Part shown: one piece after another, positions 17,764-25,970 of the stretch
Layout: every line of letters starts with the position of its first letter
Position numbering within the stretch: position 1 is the stretch's first letter
Assembly: GCF_000230715.2 (NCBI RefSeq)
Contig: NC_019792.1
Location: forward strand, 1,860,001 to 1,924,000
Source of the DNA: Natronobacterium gregoryi SP2
GTDB lineage: Archaea; Halobacteriota; Halobacteria; Halobacteriales; Natrialbaceae
Reading direction: 5' to 3'
DNA: 64,000 bases
Notes under the pieces: model-generated
Database searches by the model: none
Told to the model about the DNA's origin: nothing
Seen by the model: only the letters and a program-made list of their open reading frames with translations
Made by a program: the position numbers and the translations under genes

Positions 17764-18465
17764 TCAGTCCGCTTGCGAGAGGAAGTACTGTCGCACGAGC
17801 TGGAGCACGTGGACGAAGACGCCGGCGACGGCGATGTAGACGCCGATCGTCTGAAGTGCAGTCGAGACGTTCCGGCGATCGCGGACCTGCCAGATCTCGT
17901 AGCCGAGCCGGAGCACGAATCCGAGAAAGAGCAGGACGAAGCCGACCAACAGAAGGATCTGCACGACGAACGAGCCGATCGCGATGGCGACGACGCCGCC
18001 GATGAACGCAAACGTCGAGAACGTTCCCCAGTGTTCGAACGTCGCCGAGCGAGCGTAGACGTACCCGGTGACGACGGCAGTCATGAGCGCCGTGACGATC
18101 GCCGTGAGCCCGAGAATCGCGAGCTGTGACTCGGGCGGTGCAAACCGGAGGACGCCCGCACCGAAAATTCCGAAGGCCAGTTGCAAGACTACCATCCCGC
18201 CGAACGCGGTCCCGACGTCGCCGCTTTTGACGCCACGTTCGGCGATCCGCTGGCCGACGTAGAGTGCAACACCGTAGACGAGCACGCCGAGGATCGGGGC
18301 AGCCCCGAACAGAACGTCGTTGACGCCGGCGAGCGGCGTCGCCAGGAAGACGTACATCAACAGGACGTTGATCGCCATCAGGGCGCTTGCACCGCCCATC
18401 ACTTTCCCTTCACGACCAGTCAGCGTGAATCGCCCCGTCTCGTGGGACGTCTCTAACGAACGCAT
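17764..18465 (-). CDS. Seven-helix integral membrane protein
   Basis: This 233-residue protein has about seven hydrophobic segments separated by short loops (for example ALMAINVLLMYVFLATPLAG, AILGLTAIVTALMTAVVTGY and ILLLVGFVLLFLGFVLRLGY). Size and topology resemble the Bax-inhibitor-1/YccA class, but I see no decisive motif. The N-terminus is polar and cytoplasmic. The function is unknown. It ends about 100 bp beyond the S9 peptidase start, on the same strand. Confidence 0.75.
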   Translation of the reverse strand: MRSLETSHETGRFTLTGREGKVMGGASALMAINVLLMYVFLATPLAGVNDVLFGAAPILGVLVYGVALYVGQRIAERGVKSGDVGTAFGGMVVLQLAFGIFGAGVLRFAPPESQLAILGLTAIVTALMTAVVTGYVYARSATFEHWGTFSTFAFIGGVVAIAIGSFVVQILLLVGFVLLFLGFVLRLGYEIWQVRDRRNVSTALQTIGVYIAVAGVFVHVLQLVRQYFLSQAD

Positions 18466-18538
18466 TGGACAGGAGTATCTCTCCCGTTCTGAAAAGGATG
18501 CCGGCAGATCGGCCGTGGCAGGCGTCCGTCTGGAGCAC

Positions 18539-18673
18539 GAACCGCTTTCTCGGCCCGTATTCGCTGTGGATCACATCGTGACCGTCCGACTCGAGTATCT
18601 CGCCGATCCGTTCGGCGACGGTCTCTGTCTGCCCTTCACTCGCGCTGTGGGCGACGGGAGCCTGTGGTATCAT
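18539..18673 (-). pseudogene. Flavodoxin-domain gene remnant
   Basis: On the minus strand, about 40 codons (PVAHSASEGQTETVAERIGE and ILESDGHDVI) match the N-terminal FMN-phosphate loop of flavodoxin or HemG-type proteins, whose usual form is AYGSxEGQTxxxAexIa. After this the frame loses similarity and runs into unrelated sequence upstream of the membrane-protein gene. The normal first residues are missing, because the palindromic repeat R2 abuts exactly there (18671). It is best read as a decayed fragment, probably non-functional. Confidence 0.6.
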
Positions 18674-18755
18674 ACGGTTTACTGTAAGTCATTTCCGCCA
18701 CAACCGCGACCAGGGCGGCGGTTGCGCCGGTAAATCGGTACAGTAATCCGTATCA
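18671..18755 (-). repeat. Dispersed palindromic repeat, copy R2 (inverted)
   Basis: This 85-bp copy, read on the minus strand, begins TGATACGGATTACTGTACCG and ends TTACAGTAAACCGTATG. It differs from R1 at only a handful of positions and lies in inverse orientation 4.3 kb away. It abuts a flavodoxin remnant. R1 and R2 together could recombine to invert the DHH/S9/membrane-protein segment. Confidence 0.85.
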
Positions 18756-18813
18756 GGCGTCACCTCTCGCGGAAGCCGCTTCGGACGACGGGCGAGTCGT
18801 TCGCGGTCGAGCC

Positions 18814-19032
18814 CTATCGAAGCGACAGGAGTCGGGTCCGTCGGCGAGCCAGGTCGATGCCGGCGAAGGCGACGACGGCGAACTGGACGCCCGTGCCGAC
18901 GGCCGCCCCGATTTCCGCCGCCGGGACGAGGATCGGAGCCGTGTCGTCGGCAACGAGCCACCAGTCGAGGAGACCGACGCTGACGACCGAGACGACGGCG
19001 ACGACGCCACCGGTCAGCCCTGCGAGTCTCAC
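18814..19032 (-). CDS. Small membrane protein, distal member of a coupled pair
   Basis: This product of about 72 residues (from GTG 19032: MRLAGLTGGVVAVVSVVSVG) has two membrane helices. The GTG overlaps the stop TGA of the preceding gene by 4 bp (GTGA), which indicates translational coupling and argues against a simple frameshift. No family is recognised. Confidence 0.5.
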   Translation of the reverse strand: MRLAGLTGGVVAVVSVVSVGLLDWWLVADDTAPILVPAAEIGAAVGTGVQFAVVAFAGIDLARRRTRLLSLR

Positions 19033-19277
19033 GTCGTCGACGTTCGCGTGCAAACGAGTGCAACGAGAGAGGCGAAACCGACCAGCAGATCGTAGACGGC
19101 GACGAACGTCACGAATCGATCCGCGACCGTGATCTGTGTGGCCGTCTCGCCGGTCGACGCTATCGAACCGAGTTCAAAGAGCACGTTGGTCGATCGACGT
19201 CGAACGCTCGCGAGCACCGCTGCAACGGCACCGACGACCGGGAACAGACGGGTACCTCGCACCGATCCAACAACCAC
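19029..19277 (-). CDS. Small membrane protein, proximal member of a coupled pair
   Basis: This 82-residue protein starts with GTG at 19277 and has a hydrophobic segment at each end (LFPVVGAVAAVLASV and FVTFVAVYDLLVGFASLVAL). It is coupled to the next small membrane protein. The pair could form a four-helix unit. No function is recognised, and a split of one ancestral gene cannot be excluded. Confidence 0.5.
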   Translation of the reverse strand: MVVGSVRGTRLFPVVGAVAAVLASVRRRSTNVLFELGSIASTGETATQITVADRFVTFVAVYDLLVGFASLVALVCTRTSTT

Positions 19278-19314
19278 TAGACAGTCATTTCCTATTTGAT
19301 TTCTGGGGTGATCG

Positions 19315-20553
19315 CTACACCTCGAGTCGCTCCCCGAGTTCGGGCGCAGTCGCCGCGAACCCCTCGGCCCGCAGTTCCTCGGCGAACGCCTCGCAGCGGT
19401 CGCCGTGGTTGACGAGCACCTCGCTGTCGGCGTAGGACTCGAGAAACTCGAGCACTCCCTCCCGGTCGGCGTGTGCAGAGAAGTCGTACTGTTCGACCTG
19501 GGCGCTTACTCGCATCGATCGGCCGTCGATGACCGCGCTGCCGGTCTCGAGGAGTTCGCGGCCCGGCGTCCCTTCGACCTGGTAGCCCGTCATGGCGATT
19601 TTGTTTGCTGGGTGGGAGCGGATCGCCGGTACGTAGGTCATCGCGGGGCCGCCATGGAGCATCCCACTGGTCGTGACGATCACCGTGTTCTGTTCGGCGA
19701 TGCGTTCGCGCTGGCCGTCGCGGCCGCCGACGAACCGGGCGTTGCCCTTCGCTCGCCGCAGCAAGTCGGGATCGCGGAGAAAGTCACGGTTGCCCGCCTG
19801 CAGGAAGATCTCGGTGACGCGTTTGCCCATGCCGTCGACGTAACACTCGAGGTCGTGTTCCTCGCAGAGACAGAGCACCTCCTGGGTGCGTCCGATCGCG
19901 AACGCTGGGACGACGACCGTGCCACCGCCCCAGATCGTTTCTTCGACGCTCTCGACGAACTCGGACTCGATCTCCTCGCGTGGTGGCCTGTCGACGTCGG
20001 AGTAGGTACTCTCACAGATCACGATGTCGGCGTCGGGCCGAGCGGTCGTTCCAGAGAGCAGTCGCTGCTGTTCGGTATGGAAGTCGCCAGTGTAGAGCAC
20101 TCTGGTCCCCCCATCGGAGACGAGAACGTGTGCACTGCCGGGAACGTGGCCCGCGTCGAAGAACGTGATCTCGTATCCCGCTGCCTCGAACGGTTCGCGG
20201 TAGTCGTGTGTTTCAGAGACCTGGGCGAGGCGGGCGACCTCAGTCTCGGTGAACGGGCAGTCGTAGGTGCCGCCGTGGAGGCGAAGCGTATCGCGGGCGA
20301 GCACCCGCGTGAGTTCGTCCGTCGGCGGCGTCCAGTGGATCGACGGGCGAGCATCGCCCGAGAGCAGAGACGGGACCGAGCCGACGTGGTCGAGATGGCC
20401 GTGGCTGACGACGACAGCGTCGGGATCGACGTCGTCGATCGGGAACGTTGGTGGGTTCCCCGAGTCCATCCCGAAGTCGAGCAACAGGCTGTCGTCGACG
20501 AGAATCGCGCTCCGACCGATCTCGCGTGCACCGCCGAGAAACTCGACGTCCAT
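19315..20553 (-). CDS. Metallo-beta-lactamase/beta-CASP ribonuclease
   Basis: This 412-residue protein has the MBL zinc motif HGHLDH at 51-56, later metal ligands in DAGHVPGS and TGDFH, and beta-CASP motifs A-C (CESTYSD, VVVPAFAIGRTQEV, TTSGMLHGG, QYDFSAHADR). It belongs to the archaeal CPSF/RNase J-related group that cleaves or trims RNA. There is no KH domain, so it is not aCPSF1. It is monocistronic on the minus strand. Confidence 0.92.
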   Translation of the reverse strand: MDVEFLGGAREIGRSAILVDDSLLLDFGMDSGNPPTFPIDDVDPDAVVVSHGHLDHVGSVPSLLSGDARPSIHWTPPTDELTRVLARDTLRLHGGTYDCPFTETEVARLAQVSETHDYREPFEAAGYEITFFDAGHVPGSAHVLVSDGGTRVLYTGDFHTEQQRLLSGTTARPDADIVICESTYSDVDRPPREEIESEFVESVEETIWGGGTVVVPAFAIGRTQEVLCLCEEHDLECYVDGMGKRVTEIFLQAGNRDFLRDPDLLRRAKGNARFVGGRDGQRERIAEQNTVIVTTSGMLHGGPAMTYVPAIRSHPANKIAMTGYQVEGTPGRELLETGSAVIDGRSMRVSAQVEQYDFSAHADREGVLEFLESYADSEVLVNHGDRCEAFAEELRAEGFAATAPELGERLEV

Positions 20554-20773
20554 GGTCCCCGGTTGTGACTCGAGGGGTTTGCGTCCGTCGGTCTTGTCGA
20601 GCGGTCTTCGGCGTCTCGCTCGAGGTCGTGCTCGTCGGTCTCGCGAGATCTCCAGTTGTCAGCGTCTGCACTGGCCGAACCGATGCTCGGGACGATCGGG
20701 TGGTCTACGAAAAAGCAGGCCGAGTGCCCCAGGATCGTACGAAAAGCGACGACGTTCGTGATCCCGAGGCGGT

Positions 20774-20980
20774 TTACGCCCCTCCATTGCTGAGCAGCGC
20801 TAGCAAGCTAAGCAGTGCTAGCACGAACAGCGCCAGGACCGCGAGTGAGATCGCGACCGAAAACACAGTCACGACCATCGGGTACGCGATCCCGGCGAGC
20901 GTCGCGATCACGCTGAGGATCACGAGGCCGAAGACGAGGACGCCGATTCCCACGAGTATGAACGTGCTGAGTCGGCCCAT
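20774..20980 (-). CDS. Small two-helix membrane protein
   Basis: This 68-residue product from the ATG at 20980 is nearly all hydrophobic, with two helices (FILVGIGVLVFGLVILSVIA and VVTVFSVAISLAVLALFVLA). An AT-rich stretch upstream (TATAAAAATCACC) fits a promoter. No family is recognised. Confidence 0.6.
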   Translation of the reverse strand: MGRLSTFILVGIGVLVFGLVILSVIATLAGIAYPMVVTVFSVAISLAVLALFVLALLSLLALLSNGGA

Positions 20981-21104
20981 ACTTGATCTTCGAATAATGA
21001 CTATAAAAATCACCCGATAGGTAAGAATTTTGTCTCTTACAGGGCGCCACGAGCGGAGCCGCGCCGGGACGGTTCATACGGACCCGCCGACTGGACCGCT
21101 GGGA

Positions 21105-21443
21105 TCAGGAACCGTCCGAACGCGGCTCTGCCACCGGTGAAGACTCCGTTTGCTGGGCCAGTCCGATGAGATAGACATCGAGTAGACAGACGATCAGGAC
21201 GGCAAGCGGAAGCGCGACGTCGGCGAAGGCCACTTGCTCGAACTGTATCGCAGTGACGACGAACGGGTCGCCCAGTTCGAGCGCGTCCGACACCGTCCGA
21301 GCACTCAAGAACGCGAGCGCGAGCACGTACAAGAGAAACCAGATCACGCCGCGTTTCCAGTGGCCCAGATAGCAGTGTCCGAGCCCGGCGACGAACACCG
21401 ACAGCAGATACGCAGGCCAGACCGGTCGCGTAAACGAAATCAT
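21105..21443 (-). CDS. Small GLGHxYLGxWxRG membrane protein
   Basis: This 112-residue protein has three to four hydrophobic helices and the motif GLGHCYLGHWKRGVIWFLLY. That motif is common in haloarchaeal small membrane proteins, often fused to zinc ribbons; here the ribbon is missing. The start overlaps the stop of the upstream gene by 4 bp (ATGA), so the two are translationally coupled. The function is unknown. Confidence 0.75.
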   Translation of the reverse strand: MISFTRPVWPAYLLSVFVAGLGHCYLGHWKRGVIWFLLYVLALAFLSARTVSDALELGDPFVVTAIQFEQVAFADVALPLAVLIVCLLDVYLIGLAQQTESSPVAEPRSDGS

Positions 21444-22339
21444 CGCTCTGTAAACGGGACCCGCGTCGCTCGCTCGAGTCGCTCCAGCGACGGCCGAGAC
21501 CGCTCACCTGCGGGAGTAAGCTCGGGATTCGTGACGGCCTCGAGGCGTTCGAGTGCGTTTCGGGCGCGCTCGAGATGTTGCTCGACTGACTCCGAGACGA
21601 TCGCGGCCGAACTGGAAGCGCTCGTCCCGTCTCCCAGCTTGTAAGCAGTGCGACCGCGTCTGTCGGACGGCTGATCGTCGCCGCTGAGGATCTGTACCGT
21701 CAGTTCACACGCGTCGTCGATCGGTCGCCGCGACGAACTCGGTGATCGAGCAGAGAGTGCACCACCGAGCGAGCGACCGTAGGTTTCCATCGCCGCTCGC
21801 GTGTCGGTCGTCGCACCGAGTGCCGTCGCCCCCAGTTTGGCGGCGATGCCGGCGAGCGTCGCCGCCGAATCGGCACTCCGATCGTCGCTTTCTGCATCCT
21901 CACAGAAGTCGTGAGACAGCGTCGTCGACCCCGTCGTCAGAATTCGGTACAGTTCGAGCGCTCGCCGATCCGGGATCGGTGCCTCGTCAACTGCAGCGTA
22001 CGCCGCAGCGTGGAGGTAGTCGCCCGCTAGCAGGGCTGCGTCTCGTTTTTCTGCTGTCGCGTCGTACCGTTCCGTGTTCACCAACTCGCGTCTGATGTCG
22101 ACGTATCCCTCGAGAGGGACGACGACACGCACGACGGACGCTACGATGTCGTCCGTCGATTCGTCTGTCACTCGATTGGCCTCGGCTGCGACTGCTCCCG
22201 CGGCGGTACAGAGTGCTGCCGGAACGGACCGGGAACGCGGCGGGAGCGCCTCCGAGGCGACCCGTCGAGCGGGCGGTTCCAGCCCTGTAAGGGCCGTGTC
22301 GTAGCAATCGGCGTCGGAAACGAACGTGTATTCTGTCAT
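21440..22339 (-). CDS. Degenerate isoprenyl-synthase-fold protein (DUF7114-like)
   Basis: This 299-residue all-helical protein from the ATG at 22339 contains KRDAALLAGDYLHAAAYA, which resembles the KxxLLxGDxLxAxAF segment of polyprenyl synthases. The DDxxD catalytic motifs are absent. I recall a haloarchaeal family DUF7114 of this type; the name is from memory. It lies 8 bp after the TetR gene and is coupled to the next membrane protein, so the three form one operon. It is probably non-catalytic. Confidence 0.65.
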   Translation of the reverse strand: MTEYTFVSDADCYDTALTGLEPPARRVASEALPPRSRSVPAALCTAAGAVAAEANRVTDESTDDIVASVVRVVVPLEGYVDIRRELVNTERYDATAEKRDAALLAGDYLHAAAYAAVDEAPIPDRRALELYRILTTGSTTLSHDFCEDAESDDRSADSAATLAGIAAKLGATALGATTDTRAAMETYGRSLGGALSARSPSSSRRPIDDACELTVQILSGDDQPSDRRGRTAYKLGDGTSASSSAAIVSESVEQHLERARNALERLEAVTNPELTPAGERSRPSLERLERATRVPFTER

Positions 22340-22347
22340 CGTCGGGA

Positions 22348-23046
22348 TCACTCGTGGTCGTCGTCGGCCGTCTCGTCGCCACCTCCGGGTTTATCGAGCG
22401 ACGGCCACGCACGCTCCCACTCCTCGGCAGGGAGCGACTCGGTCGGAAACGAAACGTCTTCCGCGAGCAGATCTGCGAAAATCCGTGCGACGATCGCCGA
22501 CCGGACCTGCTCGAGGTAGACGTCGTGCTCGAGTGTCAACTGCCGAATTCGAGCGCCATCGAGCGTGGCGATCAACAGCGCCGCCGTCTCTTCGGCGTCG
22601 TGGTCGACGAACTCGCCGGCCTCGACACCGTCCCGGAGGATTTCCTCGACGATCTCCCGGAGTCGATCGTCGGTCCGTCGCAACTGTTCGCGGTACTGGG
22701 CGTTATAGGGTGCCTGAGTCCGAATCTCGAGCATCGCCGTGTGGAACGACTGACGTTTGTCGTCGTCGTCAGTCGAGCCATAGAGAAACCAGTCGACGAA
22801 CGTCGCCAGACGCTCGACCGGTGGCAACTCCTCTGTCATCTCGACTCGCTCGCCGAGCCAGTCGACGAGATAATCGACGAAGTCGGCGACGAGATCTTCT
22901 TTCGAGTCGTAGTGATAGAACAGCAGTGACTTGCTCTTGTTCGTCCGATCGGCGATGTCCTGTGCCGTTAAATCGGTGTAGCCGTGCTCACACAGCGCCT
23001 CGTAGGTCGCTCTCATGATCTCGTCGCGGACGTCCGGATCGGTCAC
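22348..23046 (-). CDS. TetR/AcrR family transcriptional regulator
   Basis: This 232-residue regulator starts with GTG at 23046. The N-terminal helix-turn-helix is at about 25-47 (LTAQDIADRTNKSKSLLFYH, then YDSKEDLVADF). The C-terminal ligand domain resembles the AcrR/BetI type. A palindrome lies directly before the start codon (23049-23066), so autoregulation is likely. It heads an operon with the isoprenyl-synthase-like protein and a small membrane protein. The ligand is unknown. Confidence 0.9.
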   Translation of the reverse strand: MTDPDVRDEIMRATYEALCEHGYTDLTAQDIADRTNKSKSLLFYHYDSKEDLVADFVDYLVDWLGERVEMTEELPPVERLATFVDWFLYGSTDDDDKRQSFHTAMLEIRTQAPYNAQYREQLRRTDDRLREIVEEILRDGVEAGEFVDHDAEETAALLIATLDGARIRQLTLEHDVYLEQVRSAIVARIFADLLAEDVSFPTESLPAEEWERAWPSLDKPGGGDETADDDHE

Positions 23047-23048
23047 TA

Positions 23049-23066
23049 GCTGACTAGTTGGTCAGC
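23049..23066. promoter_or_regulatory. Candidate TetR operator
   Basis: The palindrome GCTGAC-N6-GTCAGC, with centre TAGTTG, starts 2 bp upstream of the regulator's GTG. It would overlap the transcription start of a leaderless mRNA. Position and symmetry suggest autorepression; this is inference. Confidence 0.55.
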
Positions 23067-23093
23067 CGATCATAAAATGCGTTTCGCTCTCCA

Positions 23094-23372
23094 CTACGCC
23101 CGATACCGGTCGATCCGGAACGTACCGTAGTCCCCGAAGGCAATCTCGAGCGAGCCGATCCACCAGTTCCACCGATCCGCGGGCGTCCCGTCGGGTGCGT
23201 CTGCAAGTTCCGCGACGACGACGTCGTTTGTCAGCGGTCCACCGGTGTCCTCGCGGTACTGCCCGGAATCCGCGAGGTCGACGGCCTGGCGCACGACGAC
23301 ACGTCGCTCCCCGCTCGTGCCGTCGAACTCCTCGCGCAGGCGCGTCTCGAGACGATCGGGATCGATGAACAC
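23094..23372 (-). CDS. Small haloarchaeal protein of unknown function
   Basis: This 92-residue product from the GTG at 23372 reads FIDPDRLETRLREEF at the start and WNWWIGSLEIAFGDYGTFRI at the end. It is soluble, acidic, and appears to have a beta-rich C-terminus. A longer in-frame extension upstream has no protein-like content. No family name is certain. Confidence 0.6.
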   Translation of the reverse strand: MFIDPDRLETRLREEFDGTSGERRVVVRQAVDLADSGQYREDTGGPLTNDVVVAELADAPDGTPADRWNWWIGSLEIAFGDYGTFRIDRYRA

Positions 23373-23758
23373 GGCTACCCGTAGGACGGCAGCGTACTTG
23401 ACTGTTCGAGTCGGGCCAACGATGGAATCGTCCCAACGGCCGGGAGCGACCTCGCTGAATTCGGCGAGATGGCGACCCAACGGAAGAGCAAGCTTCCGCT
23501 CAACGGGGAAGGGCAGGCTACTACCCGATACTGACCGCGAGCGACCGCAAGGAGCGAGCGGGCCGACGACCGATGTGACGGCCCGCCGCGGGCCGGAACG
23601 GAGGGAGGAGGCTTTTGATCGACCTTTTACCGAGGGACGTCGCGCTGACGGCAGCATAGCTGCCACACAGCGTAGCTGCCACACAGCGCGACAGACCGGA
23701 GAGCAAAAGGTCGGTGTGAAACGATGTTCTTTTGAGCGACGACCGTCTTCCGTCGAGC
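23373..23758. other. Intergenic region upstream of rps6e
   Basis: No gene is seen. It contains a two-copy 16-bp tandem repeat (TAGCTGCCACACAGCG at 23657 and 23673) and the promoter and leader of the S6e gene. Short frames on either strand lack recognisable content. Confidence 0.5.
23657..23688. repeat. Two-copy 16-bp tandem repeat
   Basis: TAGCTGCCACACAGCG occurs twice without a gap, about 70 bp upstream of the S6e start. It could be a regulatory duplication or simple slippage. Confidence 0.6.
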
Positions 23759-24151
23759 ATGGCAAGTTTCACTGTCGTCGTCGGTGATCCCGACTCCGGG
23801 ATGACCTACCAGCTCGAGGCCGAAGAACAGGACGCAAACCGGTTTATCGGGAAGTCGCTCGGTGAAGAAGTCGAGGGCAACGCCGTCGGACTCGACGGCT
23901 ACACTCTCGAGATCACCGGTGGCTCCGACGAAGCCGGCCGTCCGCTCAGCGAAAGCGTCCCCGGAGCAAACCCGAACGAAGTGCTCATGAACGAGCGCCA
24001 GACGGGCTATCATCCGGACCGTGACGGCGAACGCCGCCGCATCACGGTTCGTGGCCGCGAAATCTCCGACGCAGTCGCACAGGTCAACGCCTCGATCGTC
24101 GACCGCGGAAGCACCGACGTCGACGAACTGCTCGGCGAAGACGACGAGTAA
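23759..24151 (+). CDS. rps6e: 30S ribosomal protein S6e
   Basis: This 130-residue product starts [20 protein letters not shown] and contains [20 protein letters not shown] and [18 protein letters not shown]. It is the archaeal/eukaryal S6e protein of the small ribosomal subunit at normal archaeal length. An in-frame start at 23732 would add nine residues that do not fit the family. The acidic C-terminus is typical of halophiles. Confidence 0.95.
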   Translation: MASFTVVVGDPDSGMTYQLEAEEQDANRFIGKSLGEEVEGNAVGLDGYTLEITGGSDEAGRPLSESVPGANPNEVLMNERQTGYHPDRDGERRRITVRGREISDAVAQVNASIVDRGSTDVDELLGEDDE

Positions 24152-24179
24152 CCCGCTGGACGATTTCTCGAGAACGCAC

Positions 24180-24620
24180 ATGGCAGAGAGAGTCTCGAGT
24201 GACCATCCATCGGTTCGGACGGTCCGCACGACGTGTACCGAAACGGCAACTGGCGTCGAGCTATCGATCCCCGCAGACGATCGCGGTGCGTTCCCGACCG
24301 ACGAAGTCGTCCGGATCGTCCTCGACGGCGACGAACGATTCGCTCGAGTGAAGCGGGCGTTGACCGGCGACGAACTGTCGATTCCGGCCGTCTACGAGAC
24401 GCCGGACCTGGCCCGCGACCCTTCCGGCGGCGTCGATCGACTCGCCGAGTGGGTCGACGACCACGGCATCGTGACGGGTGGGTCCGTACTCGTCGACGTC
24501 GTCGAGCCCGACTTTCTCTACGGGCTCCGCGAGCCCGGTGATATGGCTTACTACGACGCCTACGAGCCGCCAGAAGAGAGTCTCAGCGACATCGCGGAGA
24601 ATCTCGAGGACGGGACGTAG
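24180..24620 (+). CDS. DUF7112-type haloarchaeal protein
   Basis: This 146-residue product from the ATG at 24180 begins AERVSSDHPSVRTVRTTCTE and includes GGSVLVDVVEPDFLYGLREP. The pattern matches my recollection of DUF7112, a soluble beta-rich family of unknown function restricted to haloarchaea. It follows rps6e by 28 bp and is probably co-transcribed. Confidence 0.75.
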   Translation: MAERVSSDHPSVRTVRTTCTETATGVELSIPADDRGAFPTDEVVRIVLDGDERFARVKRALTGDELSIPAVYETPDLARDPSGGVDRLAEWVDDHGIVTGGSVLVDVVEPDFLYGLREPGDMAYYDAYEPPEESLSDIAENLEDGT

Positions 24621-24687
24621 GTCGGCTGTTGTACCTGCGTCGAGAACCCGAAGTCGGGTCGACGGTCACGCAGGGCGAACCCGTCGG

Positions 24688-25182
24688 CTACAGCCGGGAG
24701 AGAAACGCATAGAGCAACAGTCCAAACGAGAGATGTTGGATCATCGTCTGTTCGACGGTCTGCTGGACGTAGGCCTCGTCGTCGATCGAGTATTCTTTCG
24801 TCTGGACTTTCGCTTGCATCGACAGGACGTCTTTCTCGTCGAGTTCGTGCAGTCGGGGGTAGACGGTGCCCGGGCTGACCGTCGCATCGAAGAGGTACGA
24901 CAGATCCGAGAGCAGTTCCTTGCCGTGAGTTTCCTCGTGGAGAGCGATGAGCAACAGGAGCACCTCGTCGAGGTTTTCCTTGACGAGGTCCTCGTCGAAC
25001 GTGATCTCCTCGATCGGGAGCGCACTGTCGACGTATGTCATCATCTCGTCGAGTTCGCGTTCGATACCATCATCCGCTTCCGTCTCTCGGCCGATCTCTC
25101 TCGTCGCTGACTGCTCGGCCGTCGCTGCTATCCGGGCCAACTCGGCGAAGACGGACTCAGTACTGGTTGTGTCCTTACGCAT
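24688..25182 (-). CDS. PadR-like transcriptional regulator
   Basis: This 164-residue protein has an N-terminal acidic region of about 65 residues. A PadR-type winged helix follows (LDEVLLLLIALHEETHGKEL, ATVSPGTVYPRLHELDEKDV), with a wing (AKVQTKEYSI) and a C-terminal dimerisation helix ending in a hydrophobic stretch. It borders the motility island. A link to archaellum control is possible but not shown by the sequence. Confidence 0.85.
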   Translation of the reverse strand: MRKDTTSTESVFAELARIAATAEQSATREIGRETEADDGIERELDEMMTYVDSALPIEEITFDEDLVKENLDEVLLLLIALHEETHGKELLSDLSYLFDATVSPGTVYPRLHELDEKDVLSMQAKVQTKEYSIDDEAYVQQTVEQTMIQHLSFGLLLYAFLSRL

Positions 25183-25602
25183 TGACGATCACCGGTTTGG
25201 GTCCCGTGACTGCCGCTGCTCGTTCGCCGTCGGCCACACCGGTCCGACGATCCACCGAAGCACGGTACCACACACGACTATTCAATCACTGGGACACGTA
25301 TTAAACGACAGGGAACCGAACGAACCAGATTACGATATTTTAACTCGTGGTGATGAATATAATAATCGTCAGGTAGCAGTCTCGCCGGAGGATTCTCATT
25401 CCAGCATCAGAAAATCCACAAAACAGTAGATAATCTCTCGAGAACATCTCGAGCGTCTACATCCAGCGCAGAAACTAGGGCCGGTAATACTGTTTTGGCC
25501 ACTCATCTACACAGTATCCAGATGAACACTGTTCGTTCGGTTGGTATGTGGGGGAGCAGGCGGGCCGTTGCAGTTATTTTTCGAGACGGGAAGACGGTCC
25601 GT
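25183..25602. promoter_or_regulatory. AT-rich divergent promoter region
   Basis: This 420-bp gap between the PadR gene and the next + strand gene is unusually AT-rich in the middle (ATTTTAACTC, GAATATAATAATCG). It contains the PadR promoter side and, at about 25573-25580, a TTATTTTT box that would start a leaderless mRNA at 25603. No gene is seen in between. Confidence 0.5.
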
Positions 25603-25848
25603 ATGGAACGTATCGATGTCACAGACGGATTCAGTATTCACGACCATCGACGGAAACTCAAACTGCTGAAAGACAGCGGTGACACGCGCATCCTCGAGCA
25701 CCGCGGAGGGATCAGCTGTCCAGCGTGTGGCGAGACGTTCGATCGACTGTTCGTCACTGAACAGTCTACGACATCGTTCGAGACACCCCCTGATCGCCCC
25801 TTCTGTCTCGCGCGTACCGACGAAAAGCTCCTTTTGATCACTCACTAG
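25603..25848 (+). CDS. Archaellum-cluster zinc-ribbon protein (DUF7385-like)
   Basis: The 81-residue product from the ATG at 25603 begins MERIDVTDGFSIHDHRRKLK and contains ISCPACGETFDRLFVTEQ, a single CxxC. It matches small proteins recalled as DUF7385 and labelled flagella cluster protein in haloarchaea. A TATA-like box about 27 bp upstream favours this start over in-frame ATGs at 25495 and 25522. Its role in motility is not established. Confidence 0.65.
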   Translation: MERIDVTDGFSIHDHRRKLKLLKDSGDTRILEHRGGISCPACGETFDRLFVTEQSTTSFETPPDRPFCLARTDEKLLLITH

Positions 25849-25970
25849 CGAATCGACACACGGAACGTCGATAACCGAGAACCCCTCGCGGTGTCGTGGT
25901 CGCCTCGAGAACGCCGTGTTCTTTCGGACGGTTTCGGCTCGACCTGTGGCGGCCGTCCCAACGACGACCG

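Noticed and set aside
18814-19277. Frameshifted single membrane-protein gene
   Set aside because: The second frame has a GTG that overlaps the first stop as GTGA, the normal coupling pattern seen elsewhere in this window. Two coupled genes fit better, though a split cannot be excluded.
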